A DNA stretch of 64,000 nucleotides, from contig JAPOXA010000075.1 of assembly GCA_026707325.1 (NCBI GenBank), positions 1 through 64,000 of the forward strand. The letters run 5' to 3'. Position 1 is the stretch's first letter, and each line of letters opens with the position of its first letter. The notes below the pieces were generated by a model. The model was not told where the DNA came from. It ran no database searches and saw nothing but the letters and a program-made list of their open reading frames with translations. Source of the DNA: Acidobacteriota bacterium. GTDB taxonomy: Bacteria > Acidobacteriota > Thermoanaerobaculia > Multivoradales > Multivoraceae. Below, piece by piece: positions 1-9,223 of the stretch. Position numbers and translations under genes: made by a program.

Positions 1-1
1 G

Positions 2-1381
2 ATGGCCCAGGGCTACTGGCAGCACGGTCGTCACCTGGACCGGGCCAGCTTCTACCTGTCGATTCGCCACACTCCGTTCGACGGCGGCTTCGCCGTCGCG
101 GCCGGCCTGGAGCAGGTCGTGGAGTTCCTGCTCGGTCTTCGCTTCGAGCCCGAGGACATCGAGTATCTGCGAGGCCTCGAAGGAAACGACGGCAGGCCCC
201 TGTTCGCTCGGGACTTCCTGGACGCGCTGCCGATGCTCGATCTTTCCGTCTCGCTCGCGGCCGTCCCGGAGGGCACGGCCGTGTTCGCGAGGGAACCGCT
301 GCTCCGGATCGAGGCGCCCCTGCTGGTCGGCCAGTTGATCGAGACGCCCGTTCTCAACATCTTCAACTTCCAGACGCTGGTGGCGACGAAGGCGGCCCGG
401 CTTTGCCACGTCGCCGCGCCGGGCCAGCCGGTGCTGGAGTTCGGGCTACGCCGGGCGCAGGGCTTCGACGGAGGCCTGAGCGCCAGCCGCGCCGCCTACC
501 TGGGCGGTTGCATCGCGACGTCGAACGTGGAGGCGGGCCAACGCTTCGGGATTCCGGTGCGAGGCACCCACGCGCACAGTTGGGTCCAGGCCTTCGACTC
601 GGAACCCGAGGCGTTCGACGCCTTTTCCGAGACGATGCCGAACAACTGTGTCCTGCTGGTCGACACCTACGACGTGGAGCAGGGGATCGAGCACGCGATC
701 GCCACCGCGCGAGTGCTGCAGCGTCGCGGACAGCGGTTGCTTGGCATTCGGCTCGACTCCGGCGACCTGTTGCTGCAGAGCCGCGCCGCGCGGCAGCGGC
801 TGAGCGAGGCGGGGCTCGAGGACGTTGCCATCGTCGTCAGCGACAACCTGGACGAGAAGAAGATCCTGGCGCTGCGGCGGGCGGGCGCGGCGATCGATAT
901 CTGGGGTGTCGGCACGTCACTGGTGACCGCGGCCGGCGCGGGTGCGCTCGGCGGCGTCTACAAGCTGTCGGCGATCCGGCGGACCGGCGAGGAGCGCTGG
1001 CGACCGGTGTTCAAGTTCGGCGCGGGAGTCGGCAAGGCGTCCCTGCCGGGGCGCCTGCAGGTCCGCCGCTATCGAGGGGCCGGCGGCGCCCTGGAGCGGG
1101 ACGTGATCCACGCGCTCGACGGGTCGGGGGAGGCGCTGGGTCTGGACGATCCGGACGGCCGCGATCTGCTCGTGCCGGTGCTCGAAGACGGCCAGCTCCT
1201 CGAGCAGCTGCCGTCGCTCGACGCCGCCCGGGAGGCGGCGGGGCGCGAGGTGGCCTCCCTGCCGCCGGCGCTGCTGGACCTCGAGGCTCACGGGCCGGCG
1301 CCGGTCGAGGTCACGGCGAGCCTCCTGGAACAGTGCGACCGCCTGGCGGCGTCGCACTCGGCGACCGCCCGGTCGGCGTGA
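2..1381 (+). CDS. pncB: Nicotinate phosphoribosyltransferase, 5' end cut by window
   Basis: The product joins nicotinate and PRPP to form nicotinate mononucleotide, the entry step of the Preiss-Handler NAD salvage route in the cytosol. The readable part is 459 aa and begins at MAQGYW; family members carry roughly ten more residues before this motif (a TDLYQLT-like stretch), so the true start most likely lies just outside the window. The conserved NIFNFQTLVATKAAR stretch, the FGLRRAQG stretch and RGTHAHSW (about residues 187-194, holding the active-site histidine) are all visible. The next gene downstream, 72 bp away on the same strand, is nadE, consistent with an NAD salvage operon. Confidence 0.93.
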   Translation: MAQGYWQHGRHLDRASFYLSIRHTPFDGGFAVAAGLEQVVEFLLGLRFEPEDIEYLRGLEGNDGRPLFARDFLDALPMLDLSVSLAAVPEGTAVFAREPLLRIEAPLLVGQLIETPVLNIFNFQTLVATKAARLCHVAAPGQPVLEFGLRRAQGFDGGLSASRAAYLGGCIATSNVEAGQRFGIPVRGTHAHSWVQAFDSEPEAFDAFSETMPNNCVLLVDTYDVEQGIEHAIATARVLQRRGQRLLGIRLDSGDLLLQSRAARQRLSEAGLEDVAIVVSDNLDEKKILALRRAGAAIDIWGVGTSLVTAAGAGALGGVYKLSAIRRTGEERWRPVFKFGAGVGKASLPGRLQVRRYRGAGGALERDVIHALDGSGEALGLDDPDGRDLLVPVLEDGQLLEQLPSLDAAREAAGREVASLPPALLDLEAHGPAPVEVTASLLEQCDRLAASHSATARSA

Positions 1382-1453
1382 TCGACTAGCGGGTTTGGCC
1401 GGGCTGTCGTCCACCGAAACAGCGCCTGGGACGCCGGTCGTTCATAATCTGGC

Positions 1454-3547
1454 ATGGCCGCAAGGTTAGACAGGTCAGCAGTTCGGCGTTTCGACGACCT
1501 CTACGAGCACGGATTCGCCCGGGTCGCGGCGTGTCTGCCACGGGTCGAGATCGCCGATCCGGCGAAGAACCTGGCGCGCACGATCGACCTGGCGGGGATG
1601 GCGGACCGGGACGGCGCGGTCGCCGCCGTCTACCCGGAACTCAACCTGAGCGGCTACTCGCTCGACGACTTGTTCCATCAGTCCGCCGTGCTCGACGGCT
1701 CTCGTGCCGCGCTCGTGGAGTTGGCGGCCGCGTCACGGGACCTGCGTCCGGTGCTCATCGTCGGCCTGCCGCTCGAGGTCGACGGCGCGGTGTTCAACGT
1801 CGCGGCGGTGGTGCATGGCGGCCGGATCGCCGGCGTGGTACCCAAGGTCTACCTGCCGAACTACCGCGAGTACTACGAGAAGCGCTACTTCGCCGCTGCC
1901 GAGTCGCGGCGGTCGGAGGTCGTGTCCCTGGGTGACGAGGAGGTGCCGTTCGGCGAGGATCTGCTGTTCGACGTGGGCCCCGTCCCGGGCTTCCGCTTCC
2001 ACGTCGAGATCTGCGAGGACCTGTGGTCGCCGCTGCCGCCGAGCACGCGGGGCGCGCTTGCCGGGGCATCGGTGCTGTTCAACCTGTCGGCCAGCAACGT
2101 GACGATCGGCAAGGCGGACTATCGCAGGCTTCTCTGCGCGTCGCAGTCGGGCCGGTCGATCGCGGCCTACGTCTACGCCGGCGCGGGCGCCGGAGAGTCG
2201 ACGACGGACCTGGCCTGGGACAGCCACGGCCTGATCTGTGAGAACGGAGAGCGGCTGGCGGAGTCCGAGCGCTTCAGCCAGGAGCCCCAGATGATCGCCG
2301 CCGACCTCGACCTGGAACGGCTCTCGCAGGAGCGGCTCCGCATGTCGACGTTCCGCGACGCTGCGCGCCGGGAATCATGGGCCGGCGAGTTCCGGACGAT
2401 CTCGATGGCCGTGGAGCGGCCCCCGGGCGCGGTGGCGCTGCGGCGCGAGATCCCGCGCTTCCCCTACGTGCCGGCGGACACCGCGGAGCGGGACGAACGC
2501 TGTGCGGAGGCCTTCGACATCCAGGTCTCCGGCCTGGTCCAGCGGCTGCGCGCCACCGGTCTCGAGAAGGTCGTGATCGGCGTCTCCGGCGGACTTGACT
2601 CGAGCCACGCGCTGATCGTCTGCGTCCGGGCCTTCGCCCGGCTTGGGCTGCCGGCGTCGAACATCCTCGCCTACACGCTGCCGGGCTTCGGCACCTCGAC
2701 GCGAACGTACGAGAACGCGAACCGGCTGATGGAAGCGTTGGGCGTCACCGCGTCCGAGATCGACATCCGGCCGCCGAGCGAGGAGATGCTGAAGGCGATC
2801 GACCATCCGTACGGGCGCGGCGAGCGCGGCGACCGCGTGTACGACTCCACCTTCGAGAACGTCCAGGCCGGCGAGCGCACGGCGCACCTGTTCCGGCTCG
2901 CGAACCTGCACCGGGGCCTGGTCATCGGCACCGGTGACCTCTCGGAACTGGCGCTGGGCTGGTGCACATACGGTGTCGGCGATCAGATGGCGCACTACAG
3001 CGTGAACTCGTCCGTGCCGAAGACCCTGATCCAGCACCTGATCCGCTGGGAGGTAGAGCGCGGAGAGTTCGGCGCCGCTGCCAGCGAGACATTGCAGTCG
3101 ATCGTCGACACGGAGATCTCACCGGAGCTGGTGCCGCCCGCGGCGGGTGGAGAGGCCGGCAACGGGGAACCCGCGCAGTCGACGGAGGAAGCGATCGGGC
3201 CGTTCGAGCTGCAGGACTTCCACCTCTACTACCTGAGCCGGTACGGCTACCGGCCGAGCCGGGTCGCCTACCTGGCCCACCAGGCCTGGGGAGAGCGGAC
3301 CCGGGGCGCCTGGCTCGACACGATTCCCGAAGCCGAGCGCGGCGAGTACTCGCTGGCCGAGATCAGGCACTGGCTGGAGGTGTTCCTCGTCCGTTTCTTC
3401 GGCACCAGCCAGTTCAAGCGCTCGGCGCTGCCGAACGGACCCAAGGTGGGTTCGGGCGGGTCGCTGTCGCCGCGAGGTGACTGGCGGGCGCCGTCGGACG
3501 GCGGACCGGCGGTCTGGGTGGAGGAGCTGCGGCGTAACGTGCCGTAG
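1454..3547 (+). CDS. nadE: Glutamine-dependent NAD+ synthetase
   Basis: This enzyme amidates nicotinate adenine dinucleotide to NAD+ using ATP and ammonia taken from glutamine. The 697-aa length fits the two-domain glutamine-hydrolysing form. The N-terminal nitrilase-like glutaminase domain shows the Glu ([10 protein letters not shown]), Lys (VPKVYLPNY) and Cys (VEICEDLWS, near residue 187) elements. The C-terminal synthetase domain has the PP-loop SGGLDSS near residue 378 and the [12 protein letters not shown] segment. It follows pncB and converges on a nicotinamidase-like gene only 4 bp past its stop, so salvage steps are clustered; nadD is not in the window. Confidence 0.95.
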   Translation: MAARLDRSAVRRFDDLYEHGFARVAACLPRVEIADPAKNLARTIDLAGMADRDGAVAAVYPELNLSGYSLDDLFHQSAVLDGSRAALVELAAASRDLRPVLIVGLPLEVDGAVFNVAAVVHGGRIAGVVPKVYLPNYREYYEKRYFAAAESRRSEVVSLGDEEVPFGEDLLFDVGPVPGFRFHVEICEDLWSPLPPSTRGALAGASVLFNLSASNVTIGKADYRRLLCASQSGRSIAAYVYAGAGAGESTTDLAWDSHGLICENGERLAESERFSQEPQMIAADLDLERLSQERLRMSTFRDAARRESWAGEFRTISMAVERPPGAVALRREIPRFPYVPADTAERDERCAEAFDIQVSGLVQRLRATGLEKVVIGVSGGLDSSHALIVCVRAFARLGLPASNILAYTLPGFGTSTRTYENANRLMEALGVTASEIDIRPPSEEMLKAIDHPYGRGERGDRVYDSTFENVQAGERTAHLFRLANLHRGLVIGTGDLSELALGWCTYGVGDQMAHYSVNSSVPKTLIQHLIRWEVERGEFGAAASETLQSIVDTEISPELVPPAAGGEAGNGEPAQSTEEAIGPFELQDFHLYYLSRYGYRPSRVAYLAHQAWGERTRGAWLDTIPEAERGEYSLAEIRHWLEVFLVRFFGTSQFKRSALPNGPKVGSGGSLSPRGDWRAPSDGGPAVWVEELRRNVP

Positions 3548-3551
3548 GCGG

Positions 3552-4604
3552 TCAGACCCAGTCCGAGGCGTCGTCTTCGGAACTTGCAATGTGGACGCCG
3601 GCTTCCTGCCAGCCCGTCATCGCCGCTTCGACCTCGGGAGTGAAGTCGACCAGTAACTCGCCGGGCGTCGCGGTGTCCGGCACGGCGACCGCCGACATGC
3701 AATCGGCCAGCACATGCAGCCTGCTTGCCGGGATGTCGCGGGACTGCATTTCGGCCAGCAGATCGTCGACCGTGTAGCGGACGCAGTGGCTCGCGGCCTG
3801 ACCGGCGACGATCACGGCGTCGGCGCCGAGCAGCCAGTCGATCAGCGCCTGATTGCGCCGATCGAGTTCCTCACCATCGTGTCGGACCAGCACTTCGGGC
3901 GCGAGCACGGAGTAGTACTCGGTGAGAGGGTTCGTGCCCTTGATCAGGATCGGCGTCTCGGCGCCGCGCGCGTAGCCGAAGAACAGTCGCGCTTCCTGCA
4001 CGGCGCCGACCAGGCCGTGGCCCTCGCTGCCGAGGAAACAGTGCGGCGGCCACAGGTAGAGGCGGTACTTCCCGGTCGCCTCGAGTCGGCGGCAGTAGTC
4101 CAGGGTCTGGCGCCTCAGCCACTCCGCGGTGCCGTCCCCGAACCAGCCAGCCAGAGCAGGATTGGGCACCGCCGAGCCGGCTTCGATCTCCGATGCCAGT
4201 ACTTCGCGGTAGCCGTCGAGCTGCCTGCCCGAGCCGTCGACCCAAAACGAAGAGAAGAAGATCTGCTGCGGTGTGTGGCTGTCGAGGCTGGAGGCGATCT
4301 CGGTCAAGTTGCCGAGGTTGCGGTAAATGAAGCGGACGACGCGGTCGGTGTCCTCGATCGCGCCGCGGCCCGAACGGCCGCCGACGTAGAGCGCGCCCTC
4401 GCGCAGGCAGAAGTCCCGCTGCTCGTCGACCAGCAGGAGGACGCGGCGGGTCTCGTCCTCCGTCGCCGGAGTGAGATCGTGGCGGCTTCGCCACGCGGCC
4501 GCCCGTGCCGCGACCTCGTTCGGGTCGGGGTCGTACGACCAGTCGCCGCTTCGGTACGGGTCGCCTTCCGGGCCGGAGCCGGCGGGTAGGGGCAGGAGTG
4601 CCAT
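3552..4604 (-). CDS. Isochorismatase-fold cysteine hydrolase, probable nicotinamidase
   Basis: A 350-aa member of the isochorismatase-like hydrolase fold. The catalytic triad can be placed as Asp60 (LLLVDEQRDF), Lys222 (LIKGTNP) and Cys274 (AGQAASHCVRYT), with an SLDSH metal-site-like segment near residues 107-110. It is longer than the roughly 200-aa classical PncA, with an extra N-terminal region and an inserted WPPHC segment. Convergence with nadE and proximity to pncB suggest it deaminates nicotinamide to nicotinate; the substrate is inferred from context and not proven by motif. The start ATG at 4604 is followed by a plausible cytosolic N-terminus. Confidence 0.8.
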   Translation of the reverse strand: MALLPLPAGSGPEGDPYRSGDWSYDPDPNEVAARAAAWRSRHDLTPATEDETRRVLLLVDEQRDFCLREGALYVGGRSGRGAIEDTDRVVRFIYRNLGNLTEIASSLDSHTPQQIFFSSFWVDGSGRQLDGYREVLASEIEAGSAVPNPALAGWFGDGTAEWLRRQTLDYCRRLEATGKYRLYLWPPHCFLGSEGHGLVGAVQEARLFFGYARGAETPILIKGTNPLTEYYSVLAPEVLVRHDGEELDRRNQALIDWLLGADAVIVAGQAASHCVRYTVDDLLAEMQSRDIPASRLHVLADCMSAVAVPDTATPGELLVDFTPEVEAAMTGWQEAGVHIASSEDDASDWV

Positions 4605-4739
4605 GTCGGGTGGAACGCTAGCAAGTAGCGGGCGGTCGCGCGCCCGCTACCAGGCCACCTCCGGCCGGGCCTGCTGCTACTCTCTCGGCCTTCCAACAAC
4701 GGCCAGTGAACGGCCCCGCAAGCGAACAGGAGCAGGCAA

Positions 4740-5531
4740 GTGAGCTACGAGTTTCTCCAGGTCGAGAAGAACGATCACGTCTGGGAAGTGACCCTCAACC
4801 GGCCGGAACGCATGAACGCGATCCACCCGCCGACGAGCCAGGAGCTCGACTCGGTGTTCAACGACTTCGCGGCCGACGACGCCGCCTGGGTGACGATCCT
4901 CACCGGCGCGGGCGACCGCGCCTTCTCGGCCGGCAACGACCTCAAGTACCAGGCCGAGCACGGCAGCAAGACGGTCCGGGCCGGGATGAAAGGAGTCCGG
5001 GGCGGATTCGGCGGCATCACGGCCCGCTTCGACCTGCACAAGCCAATGATCGCTGCGGTCAACGGCTTTGCCCTTGGCGGCGGCTTCGAGCTGGTACTGG
5101 CCTGTGACATCATCATCGCCTCCGAGAAGGCGACTTTCGGGCTGCCCGAGCCCCGGGTCGGCCTGATGGCCGGCGCTCTGGGAGTTCACCGCCTGCCGCG
5201 GCAGATCCCGTATCACCAGGCCATGGGAATGTTGCTGACAGGCCGCCACATCACGCCGCAGGAGGCGAAGGAACTGGGGATCGTCAACGAGGTCTGCGCC
5301 CATGACGAACTCCTCGACCGGGCCCGGGCCTGGGCGGCGCAGATCCTGGAGTGCGCGCCGCTGTCCGTGCGCGCCAGCAAGGAGGCCGCGAACAAGGGCC
5401 TCGGCATGGCGCTCGAGCAGGCGGCGGGCTCCATCTTCCCGTGGACGGCGCAGATGAATCAGTCGGAGGACCTGATCGAGGGCCCGAGGGCCTTCGCCGA
5501 GAAGCGGCCGCCGAACTGGAAGGGCCGGTAG
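4740..5531 (+). CDS. Enoyl-CoA hydratase/isomerase (crotonase) family protein
   Basis: A 263-aa crotonase-fold protein starting at GTG. It shows the oxyanion-hole segment AFSAGNDLK, the glycine-rich FALGGGFELVLACD segment and a PEPRVGLMAG segment that carries a glutamate at the position used for acid/base catalysis in hydratases. The GND form is reminiscent of carnitinyl-CoA dehydratase-like members, but the acyl substrate cannot be read from sequence. An SDR gene follows 20 bp downstream and probably shares the transcript. Confidence 0.88.
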   Translation: MSYEFLQVEKNDHVWEVTLNRPERMNAIHPPTSQELDSVFNDFAADDAAWVTILTGAGDRAFSAGNDLKYQAEHGSKTVRAGMKGVRGGFGGITARFDLHKPMIAAVNGFALGGGFELVLACDIIIASEKATFGLPEPRVGLMAGALGVHRLPRQIPYHQAMGMLLTGRHITPQEAKELGIVNEVCAHDELLDRARAWAAQILECAPLSVRASKEAANKGLGMALEQAAGSIFPWTAQMNQSEDLIEGPRAFAEKRPPNWKGR

Positions 5532-5551
5532 GCCGCGCCGGGAGGGGTCCG

Positions 5552-6313
5552 ATGGAGATCGAAGGCAAGGTCGCCGTCGTCACGGGCTCGTCCTCGGGTG
5601 TCGGCGAGGCCACGGCCGAACTGCTGGCGAGCCTCGGCGCGTCGGTGGTCGTCAACCACCACAGCGGCGCCGAGGCCGCCGAGCGGATCGTCGGCGGCAT
5701 TCGCGAGAGCGGCGGAAAGGCCGTCGCCGTCCAGGCGGACATGCGAAAGGACGCCGATTGCCGGCGGCTCGTCGACTCGGCGGTGGAGGCGTTCGGCGCG
5801 CTCCACATCCTCGTCAACAACGCGGGGATGACACACTTCATCGCGCACGACGACCTGGAAGGCGTCACTGACGACGTCTGGGACGACATCCTCGGCGCCA
5901 ACCTGCGCGGCGTCTTCAACTGCACGCGCGCGGCCGCGCCGCACATGAGGGCGGCGGGCGAGGGCGCGGTGGTCAACGTCGCCTCGATCGCCGGGATCGG
6001 CGGCGGCGGCAGCAGCATCCCGTACGCCGCGTCGAAGGCCGCGGTCATCGTGATGACGAAGTCGCTGGCGCGGGTGCTCGGGCCGGAGATCCGGGTCAAC
6101 ACGATCGCTCCCGGCTTCATCGAGGGGCGCTGGCTGCGCGGAGGGCTCGGCGACGAGAACTACGACAGGGCTCAGGAGCGTGTGAGCGCGGGAGCGCCGC
6201 TCCAGGGCGTGGCGACTCCCGAAACCTGCGCGGATGCGATCCTCGCCCTGATCGAGCGCAACGTCTTCGTGACCGGCCACACCGTGACCGTCGACGGCGG
6301 CTGGAGCCTCTAG
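5552..6313 (+). CDS. SDR-family NAD(P)-dependent oxidoreductase
   Basis: A classical short-chain dehydrogenase/reductase of 253 aa. Visible motifs are the cofactor-binding TGSSSGVGEA near residue 12, NNAG near residue 90, the catalytic Ser in VNVASIAG, and YAASK with the Tyr and Lys. The C-terminus ends in the usual TVDGGWSL. An ATG at 5552 preceded by GGAGGGG fixes the start; an upstream extension of the frame overlaps the crotonase gene and is not needed. The substrate is unknown; pairing with the crotonase suggests acyl or hydroxyacyl metabolism. Confidence 0.9.
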   Translation: MEIEGKVAVVTGSSSGVGEATAELLASLGASVVVNHHSGAEAAERIVGGIRESGGKAVAVQADMRKDADCRRLVDSAVEAFGALHILVNNAGMTHFIAHDDLEGVTDDVWDDILGANLRGVFNCTRAAAPHMRAAGEGAVVNVASIAGIGGGGSSIPYAASKAAVIVMTKSLARVLGPEIRVNTIAPGFIEGRWLRGGLGDENYDRAQERVSAGAPLQGVATPETCADAILALIERNVFVTGHTVTVDGGWSL

Positions 6314-7437
6314 CTCACCCGCAGCGTCTCCCGCTGCACCGTCAGCGCCTCGATCCGCTCGCGGTCGACCTCGACGCCGAGACCGGGCCCCTCGGGCACG
6401 TCGACCCAACCGTCGCCGTCCATCGTCCACTCCGGCGAGACGACGTCGCGCGCCCAGTAGCGGCTGCTGGGGCTGACGTCGCCCGGGATCGTGAAGTTCG
6501 GCAGCGACGCCAGGGCGACGTTGCAGGCGCGGCCGATGCCGCTCTCCAGCATGCCGCCGCACCAGACCGGGATGTCGTTCGCCTCGCAGAGGTCGTGGAT
6601 CGCCTTCGAAGCGGTGAAACCGCCGACCCGGCCCGGCTTGATGTTGATGATCCGCCCGCTTCGGAGGCGGATCATGTCCTCGGCGCGGGCGATGTTCGTG
6701 ATCGATTCGTCGAGGCAGATGGGCGTGCGCATGCGGCGCTGGAGTTCGGCGTGGCGGGCGACGTCATCCCAGGCCAGAGGCTGCTCGACCATCACGAGGT
6801 CGAGATCGTCGAGCCGGACCAGGTGGTCCGCGTCGTCCAGGGTGTAGGCGTTGTTCGCGTCTGCCATCAGCGGCGCGTCGGGGCCGAGCCGGTCCCGGAC
6901 GGCATGCAGGTACGGCAGGTCCTGACCCGGCTTGATCTTCAGCTTGATCTTCCGGTAGCCCTCGCCCAGCGCCTTTTCGGCCTTGTGGGCCAGTTCTTCG
7001 GGCGAGTTCTGGATGCCGATCGAGATGCCGGTGCCGATCCGTTTCCGCGTGCCACCCAGCAGCGAGGACAGGCTCTGACCCGCCTTCGTCGCCGCCAGCA
7101 CCCAGGCGCCCATCTCTATCGCGGCCCGGGCCATCTCGTGGCCGCGGAGGTCCTCGGCCAGGGCGGCCGACACGTCCTCGGGCGTCTCGAAGCGTCGGCC
7201 GAGCACCCGCGGCGCGAGCCATTCACGGATCGCGAGAGTCGCGGTGTCGATGCTCTCGGGCGAGTAGTTCGGGAAGTCGCCGGCGACGCACTCGGACCAT
7301 GTCGAGACGCCGTCCGCGTCGACCAGCTCCAGCAGCAGGATGCGGCGGGTCGTCGTGACGCCCGACGAGATGCGGAACGGCTCGACCAGGGGCAGCCGGA
7401 TCTCGCGCAGGGTGATCGCCTCGATTTGCAAACTCAT
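6310..7437 (-). CDS. Enolase-superfamily N-acylamino acid racemase / o-succinylbenzoate synthase-like
   Basis: A 375-aa muconate-lactonizing-subgroup enolase. The catalytic set is complete: the K-x-K pair Lys165/Lys167 (KIKLKIKPG), metal ligands Asp193 (MADANN), Glu218 (VEQPL) and Asp243 (CLDES), and Lys267 (NIKPGR). OSBS and N-succinylamino acid racemase cannot be separated by these residues. Its start codon overlaps the stop of a GNAT acyltransferase by 4 bp (ATGA), the arrangement of the Geobacillus-type pathway in which a D-amino acid is N-succinylated, racemised and deacylated. No menaquinone genes are nearby, which favours the racemase reading. The deacylase is not in the window. Its 3' end overlaps the SDR stop by 4 bp. 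Confidence 0.82.
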   Translation of the reverse strand: MSLQIEAITLREIRLPLVEPFRISSGVTTTRRILLLELVDADGVSTWSECVAGDFPNYSPESIDTATLAIREWLAPRVLGRRFETPEDVSAALAEDLRGHEMARAAIEMGAWVLAATKAGQSLSSLLGGTRKRIGTGISIGIQNSPEELAHKAEKALGEGYRKIKLKIKPGQDLPYLHAVRDRLGPDAPLMADANNAYTLDDADHLVRLDDLDLVMVEQPLAWDDVARHAELQRRMRTPICLDESITNIARAEDMIRLRSGRIINIKPGRVGGFTASKAIHDLCEANDIPVWCGGMLESGIGRACNVALASLPNFTIPGDVSPSSRYWARDVVSPEWTMDGDGWVDVPEGPGLGVEVDRERIEALTVQRETLRVS

Positions 7438-8267
7438 CGCGTCTCCGTTCCTTCGAGCTTCTCGAGCCGGTAGTAGTACCGGCGGTTCAGCAACGTGTGG
7501 GCGCCGTCGTCGGGACGCCAGGTGAACCCGGTCACGGCGTAGCCGTTACCGAGGTGCTCCTGGAACTGCGCCCGGGTGCGCCGCCGCCAGGCGGAGGCGT
7601 CTTCGGGCGCGGAGCGCAGGATGGAACCGATGTTCGGCGGCACCTCGACCCAGCCGGTCCTGGGCAGCGTCTCGTCGACAGGAAAGGGCGGCGTGTCCCG
7701 GGTTGGCCCCGCGGTCGGGCCGCCCTCCATCAGGCGTTCGACCCGCTCGCTCCCGATCGGCCAGGCGACGATGAAGCGGTCGGTCCCCAGTCCACTGTGC
7801 AGGATGCTGCCCGTGTCCTCGCCGTACATGTCCTCGACATACTCGACCGGCAGCGCGCCGAGCCGGTTCAGGTTGAGATTCGCGTTCCGGGCGACCAGCG
7901 GGTCGTAGGTCCAGTACACCGTCTCGACTTCGAGTTCCAGCAGGAGTTCGCGCTGGAACGCCTTGAGCTCGCGACCGAGTCCGAGGCCGCGGGCCTCCCG
8001 CGTCACCGCCAGCATGTGGGACCAGTGGGCCCGCTCCCCGAAGCGGAAGCCGCTCATGCCGTAGATGAAGCCCAGCATCCGGCCGGCTCCGTCGTAGGCG
8101 CCGGCGACCACGCCGCCCATCTTCTGGGAGATCTTCAGCATCGGCGGCGGCACAGCGTCGTCGAAGCTGTCACCCCAGGTCTGCCGCTGGAGATCGACGA
8201 TCGCCGCGTAGTCCTCCTCGGAACTCGCGTTCCGGAGTGCGATGCCGGAAGCCAGCCGTTTGCGCAT
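7434..8267 (-). CDS. GNAT-family N-acyltransferase paired with the racemase-like gene
   Basis: A 277-aa predicted GNAT acetyl/succinyltransferase. The acyl-CoA pyrophosphate-binding stretch TREARGLGLGREL is near residues 90-105. The frame stays open to 8357, but the ATG at 8267 (MRKRLASG) places the start just before the conserved fold, so the shorter form is preferred. It is translationally coupled (ATGA overlap) to the enolase-superfamily gene, so it probably N-acylates the amino acid that the racemase then acts on. This role is inference from known N-succinylamino acid racemase clusters. Confidence 0.8.
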   Translation of the reverse strand: MRKRLASGIALRNASSEEDYAAIVDLQRQTWGDSFDDAVPPPMLKISQKMGGVVAGAYDGAGRMLGFIYGMSGFRFGERAHWSHMLAVTREARGLGLGRELKAFQRELLLELEVETVYWTYDPLVARNANLNLNRLGALPVEYVEDMYGEDTGSILHSGLGTDRFIVAWPIGSERVERLMEGGPTAGPTRDTPPFPVDETLPRTGWVEVPPNIGSILRSAPEDASAWRRRTRAQFQEHLGNGYAVTGFTWRPDDGAHTLLNRRYYYRLEKLEGTETR

Positions 8268-8388
8268 GGTGGGCGATCGTACAAGCCCGCGCCCCGCGCG
8301 CGACGGCTGCCGGGAGCAGTGGGTGCCTGGAGGTTCGTGAGCGCCCGGCATGCGCACGAGATCGGAGGACCGTTTGCGTCTTGGTCAG

Positions 8389-8428
8389 TGAGGGACGGCG
8401 CTGACCGTGTTCAGGATTCCGTCCCTCA
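8389..8428. promoter_or_regulatory. 10-bp perfect inverted repeat upstream of the small-peptide gene
   Basis: The arm TGAGGGACGG (8389-8398) is exactly complementary to CCGTCCCTCA (8419-8428), separated by 20 bases. It lies about 60 bp upstream of the ATG at 8490, within the 222-bp gene-free stretch 8268-8489, and could be an operator or a leader hairpin. No convincing -35/-10 pair was identified. Nothing else was recognised in this interval. Confidence 0.4.
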
Positions 8429-8489
8429 GGGAAGCTCTGCTGGCGTGAACGGCAGAATCGTTGAACGCAGAAAGAAAGGAACCTTGGAG

Positions 8490-8762
8490 ATGAAGAGAAC
8501 CGTCCCTAGCTTGTTTGGAATCGTCGCCTTGCTTCTGAGCCTGTGGGCCGCTCCCGCCCTTGGTAGCCATCCCGCGACGGGAGTAGAGGCTCTAGCTGAC
8601 CTTGACCTCGAAGTCGTTGAGGGCGGGCTGACTGAGCGGCAGTTCGGTTGTGGGCTGGCCGTGGCTGGTCTCGTTGTCGCCACGGCTACGCTCGGCCCCG
8701 GCATGCTCGTCGCGGTGGGTTGGTCGCTCTCGTTTCACAGTGCGCTCTTTGCGTGCTTCTAG
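8490..8762 (+). CDS. Small secreted peptide with Sec signal and double-glycine motif
   Basis: A 90-aa ORF with a good ribosome site (AAGGA then GGAG) before ATG at 8490. Residues 1-25 form a signal peptide (Lys-Arg, hydrophobic core, APALG cleavage-like end). Residues 34-46 (EALADLDLEVVEGG) resemble a double-glycine leader of class II bacteriocins. The following 44 residues are glycine-rich and hydrophobic with Cys54 and Cys89, which could form a disulfide. No family was recognised. The downstream small membrane protein and ABC exporter suggest a peptide-export/immunity cassette, which is inference; having both a Sec signal and a GG motif is unusual. It may instead be an ordinary small secreted or membrane protein. 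Confidence 0.6.
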   Translation: MKRTVPSLFGIVALLLSLWAAPALGSHPATGVEALADLDLEVVEGGLTERQFGCGLAVAGLVVATATLGPGMLVAVGWSLSFHSALFACF

Positions 8763-8861
8763 CTGCAGGAGGCGCCGCGACAGGCTGACTGTTCCGCCGC
8801 GCCGGAGGTCCTTGCCTCGAGAGCCTGGGGTGCGAAGGCCGTAGCTTGCGCGACCTGACCG

Positions 8862-8902
8862 GAGGAGGAGTGGAAGCCAGGATGAGGCTTGCACTCCTCC
8901 TC
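8862..8902 (+). terminator. Long stem-loop between small peptide gene and small membrane protein gene
   Basis: GAGGAGGAGTG (8862-8872) pairs perfectly with CACTCCTCCTC (8892-8902). After one G-G mismatch, five more pairs (AAGCC with GGCTT) continue, leaving a 7-base loop. No T-run follows, so it is not a classical intrinsic terminator. It could reduce read-through from the peptide gene, act as an mRNA-stabilising 3' end, or attenuate the next gene. Confidence 0.55.
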
Positions 8903-8981
8903 TATTCTCCGTTGGGCTCGAGGGGCGTTGGTTTCCCTTGAAGGAGTAGAGAAGACAGAGGCATATAGAGGAGCTTGTTCG

Positions 8982-9194
8982 ATGGAACGAAGACGGGTAC
9001 GGTTTGGAGCCACTCGGACCGAACGCAGGTTGGTTCTGCAGGGAGTAGCCGGAACGCTGTTGGCGGCGGTCAACGGTGTCCAGATTGGCCTTCGATTCTG
9101 CGCGAGGGACTTCGACTCGGTGTTCTGGGGCGCCTGTGTGTTGGTTGCCATCGGCGTGGCGCTCTCAACGCGGTCCATGCTGAGGCGGGATTAG
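8982..9194 (+). CDS. Small two-helix membrane protein, hypothetical
   Basis: A 70-aa ORF starting at ATG 8982 with GAGGAG nine bases upstream; the same frame reaches back to a TTG at 8889, but that region contains the stem-loop and looks non-coding. After a basic, arginine-rich N-terminus there are two predicted membrane helices (about residues 17-38 and 47-64), ending in a basic tail. No family was recognised. In size and topology it resembles small bacteriocin immunity proteins, and it sits between the double-glycine peptide gene and an ABC transporter. The immunity role is only a hypothesis. Confidence 0.5.
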   Translation: MERRRVRFGATRTERRLVLQGVAGTLLAAVNGVQIGLRFCARDFDSVFWGACVLVAIGVALSTRSMLRRD

Positions 9195-9223
9195 ACTCGC
9201 GCGAGTCGGGAAGGAGTAGTCCT

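Noticed and set aside
8889..8981. N-terminal extension of the 70-aa membrane protein from a TTG
   Set aside because: The extension runs into the long stem-loop and has no ribosome site, whereas ATG at 8982 has GAGGAG at good spacing.
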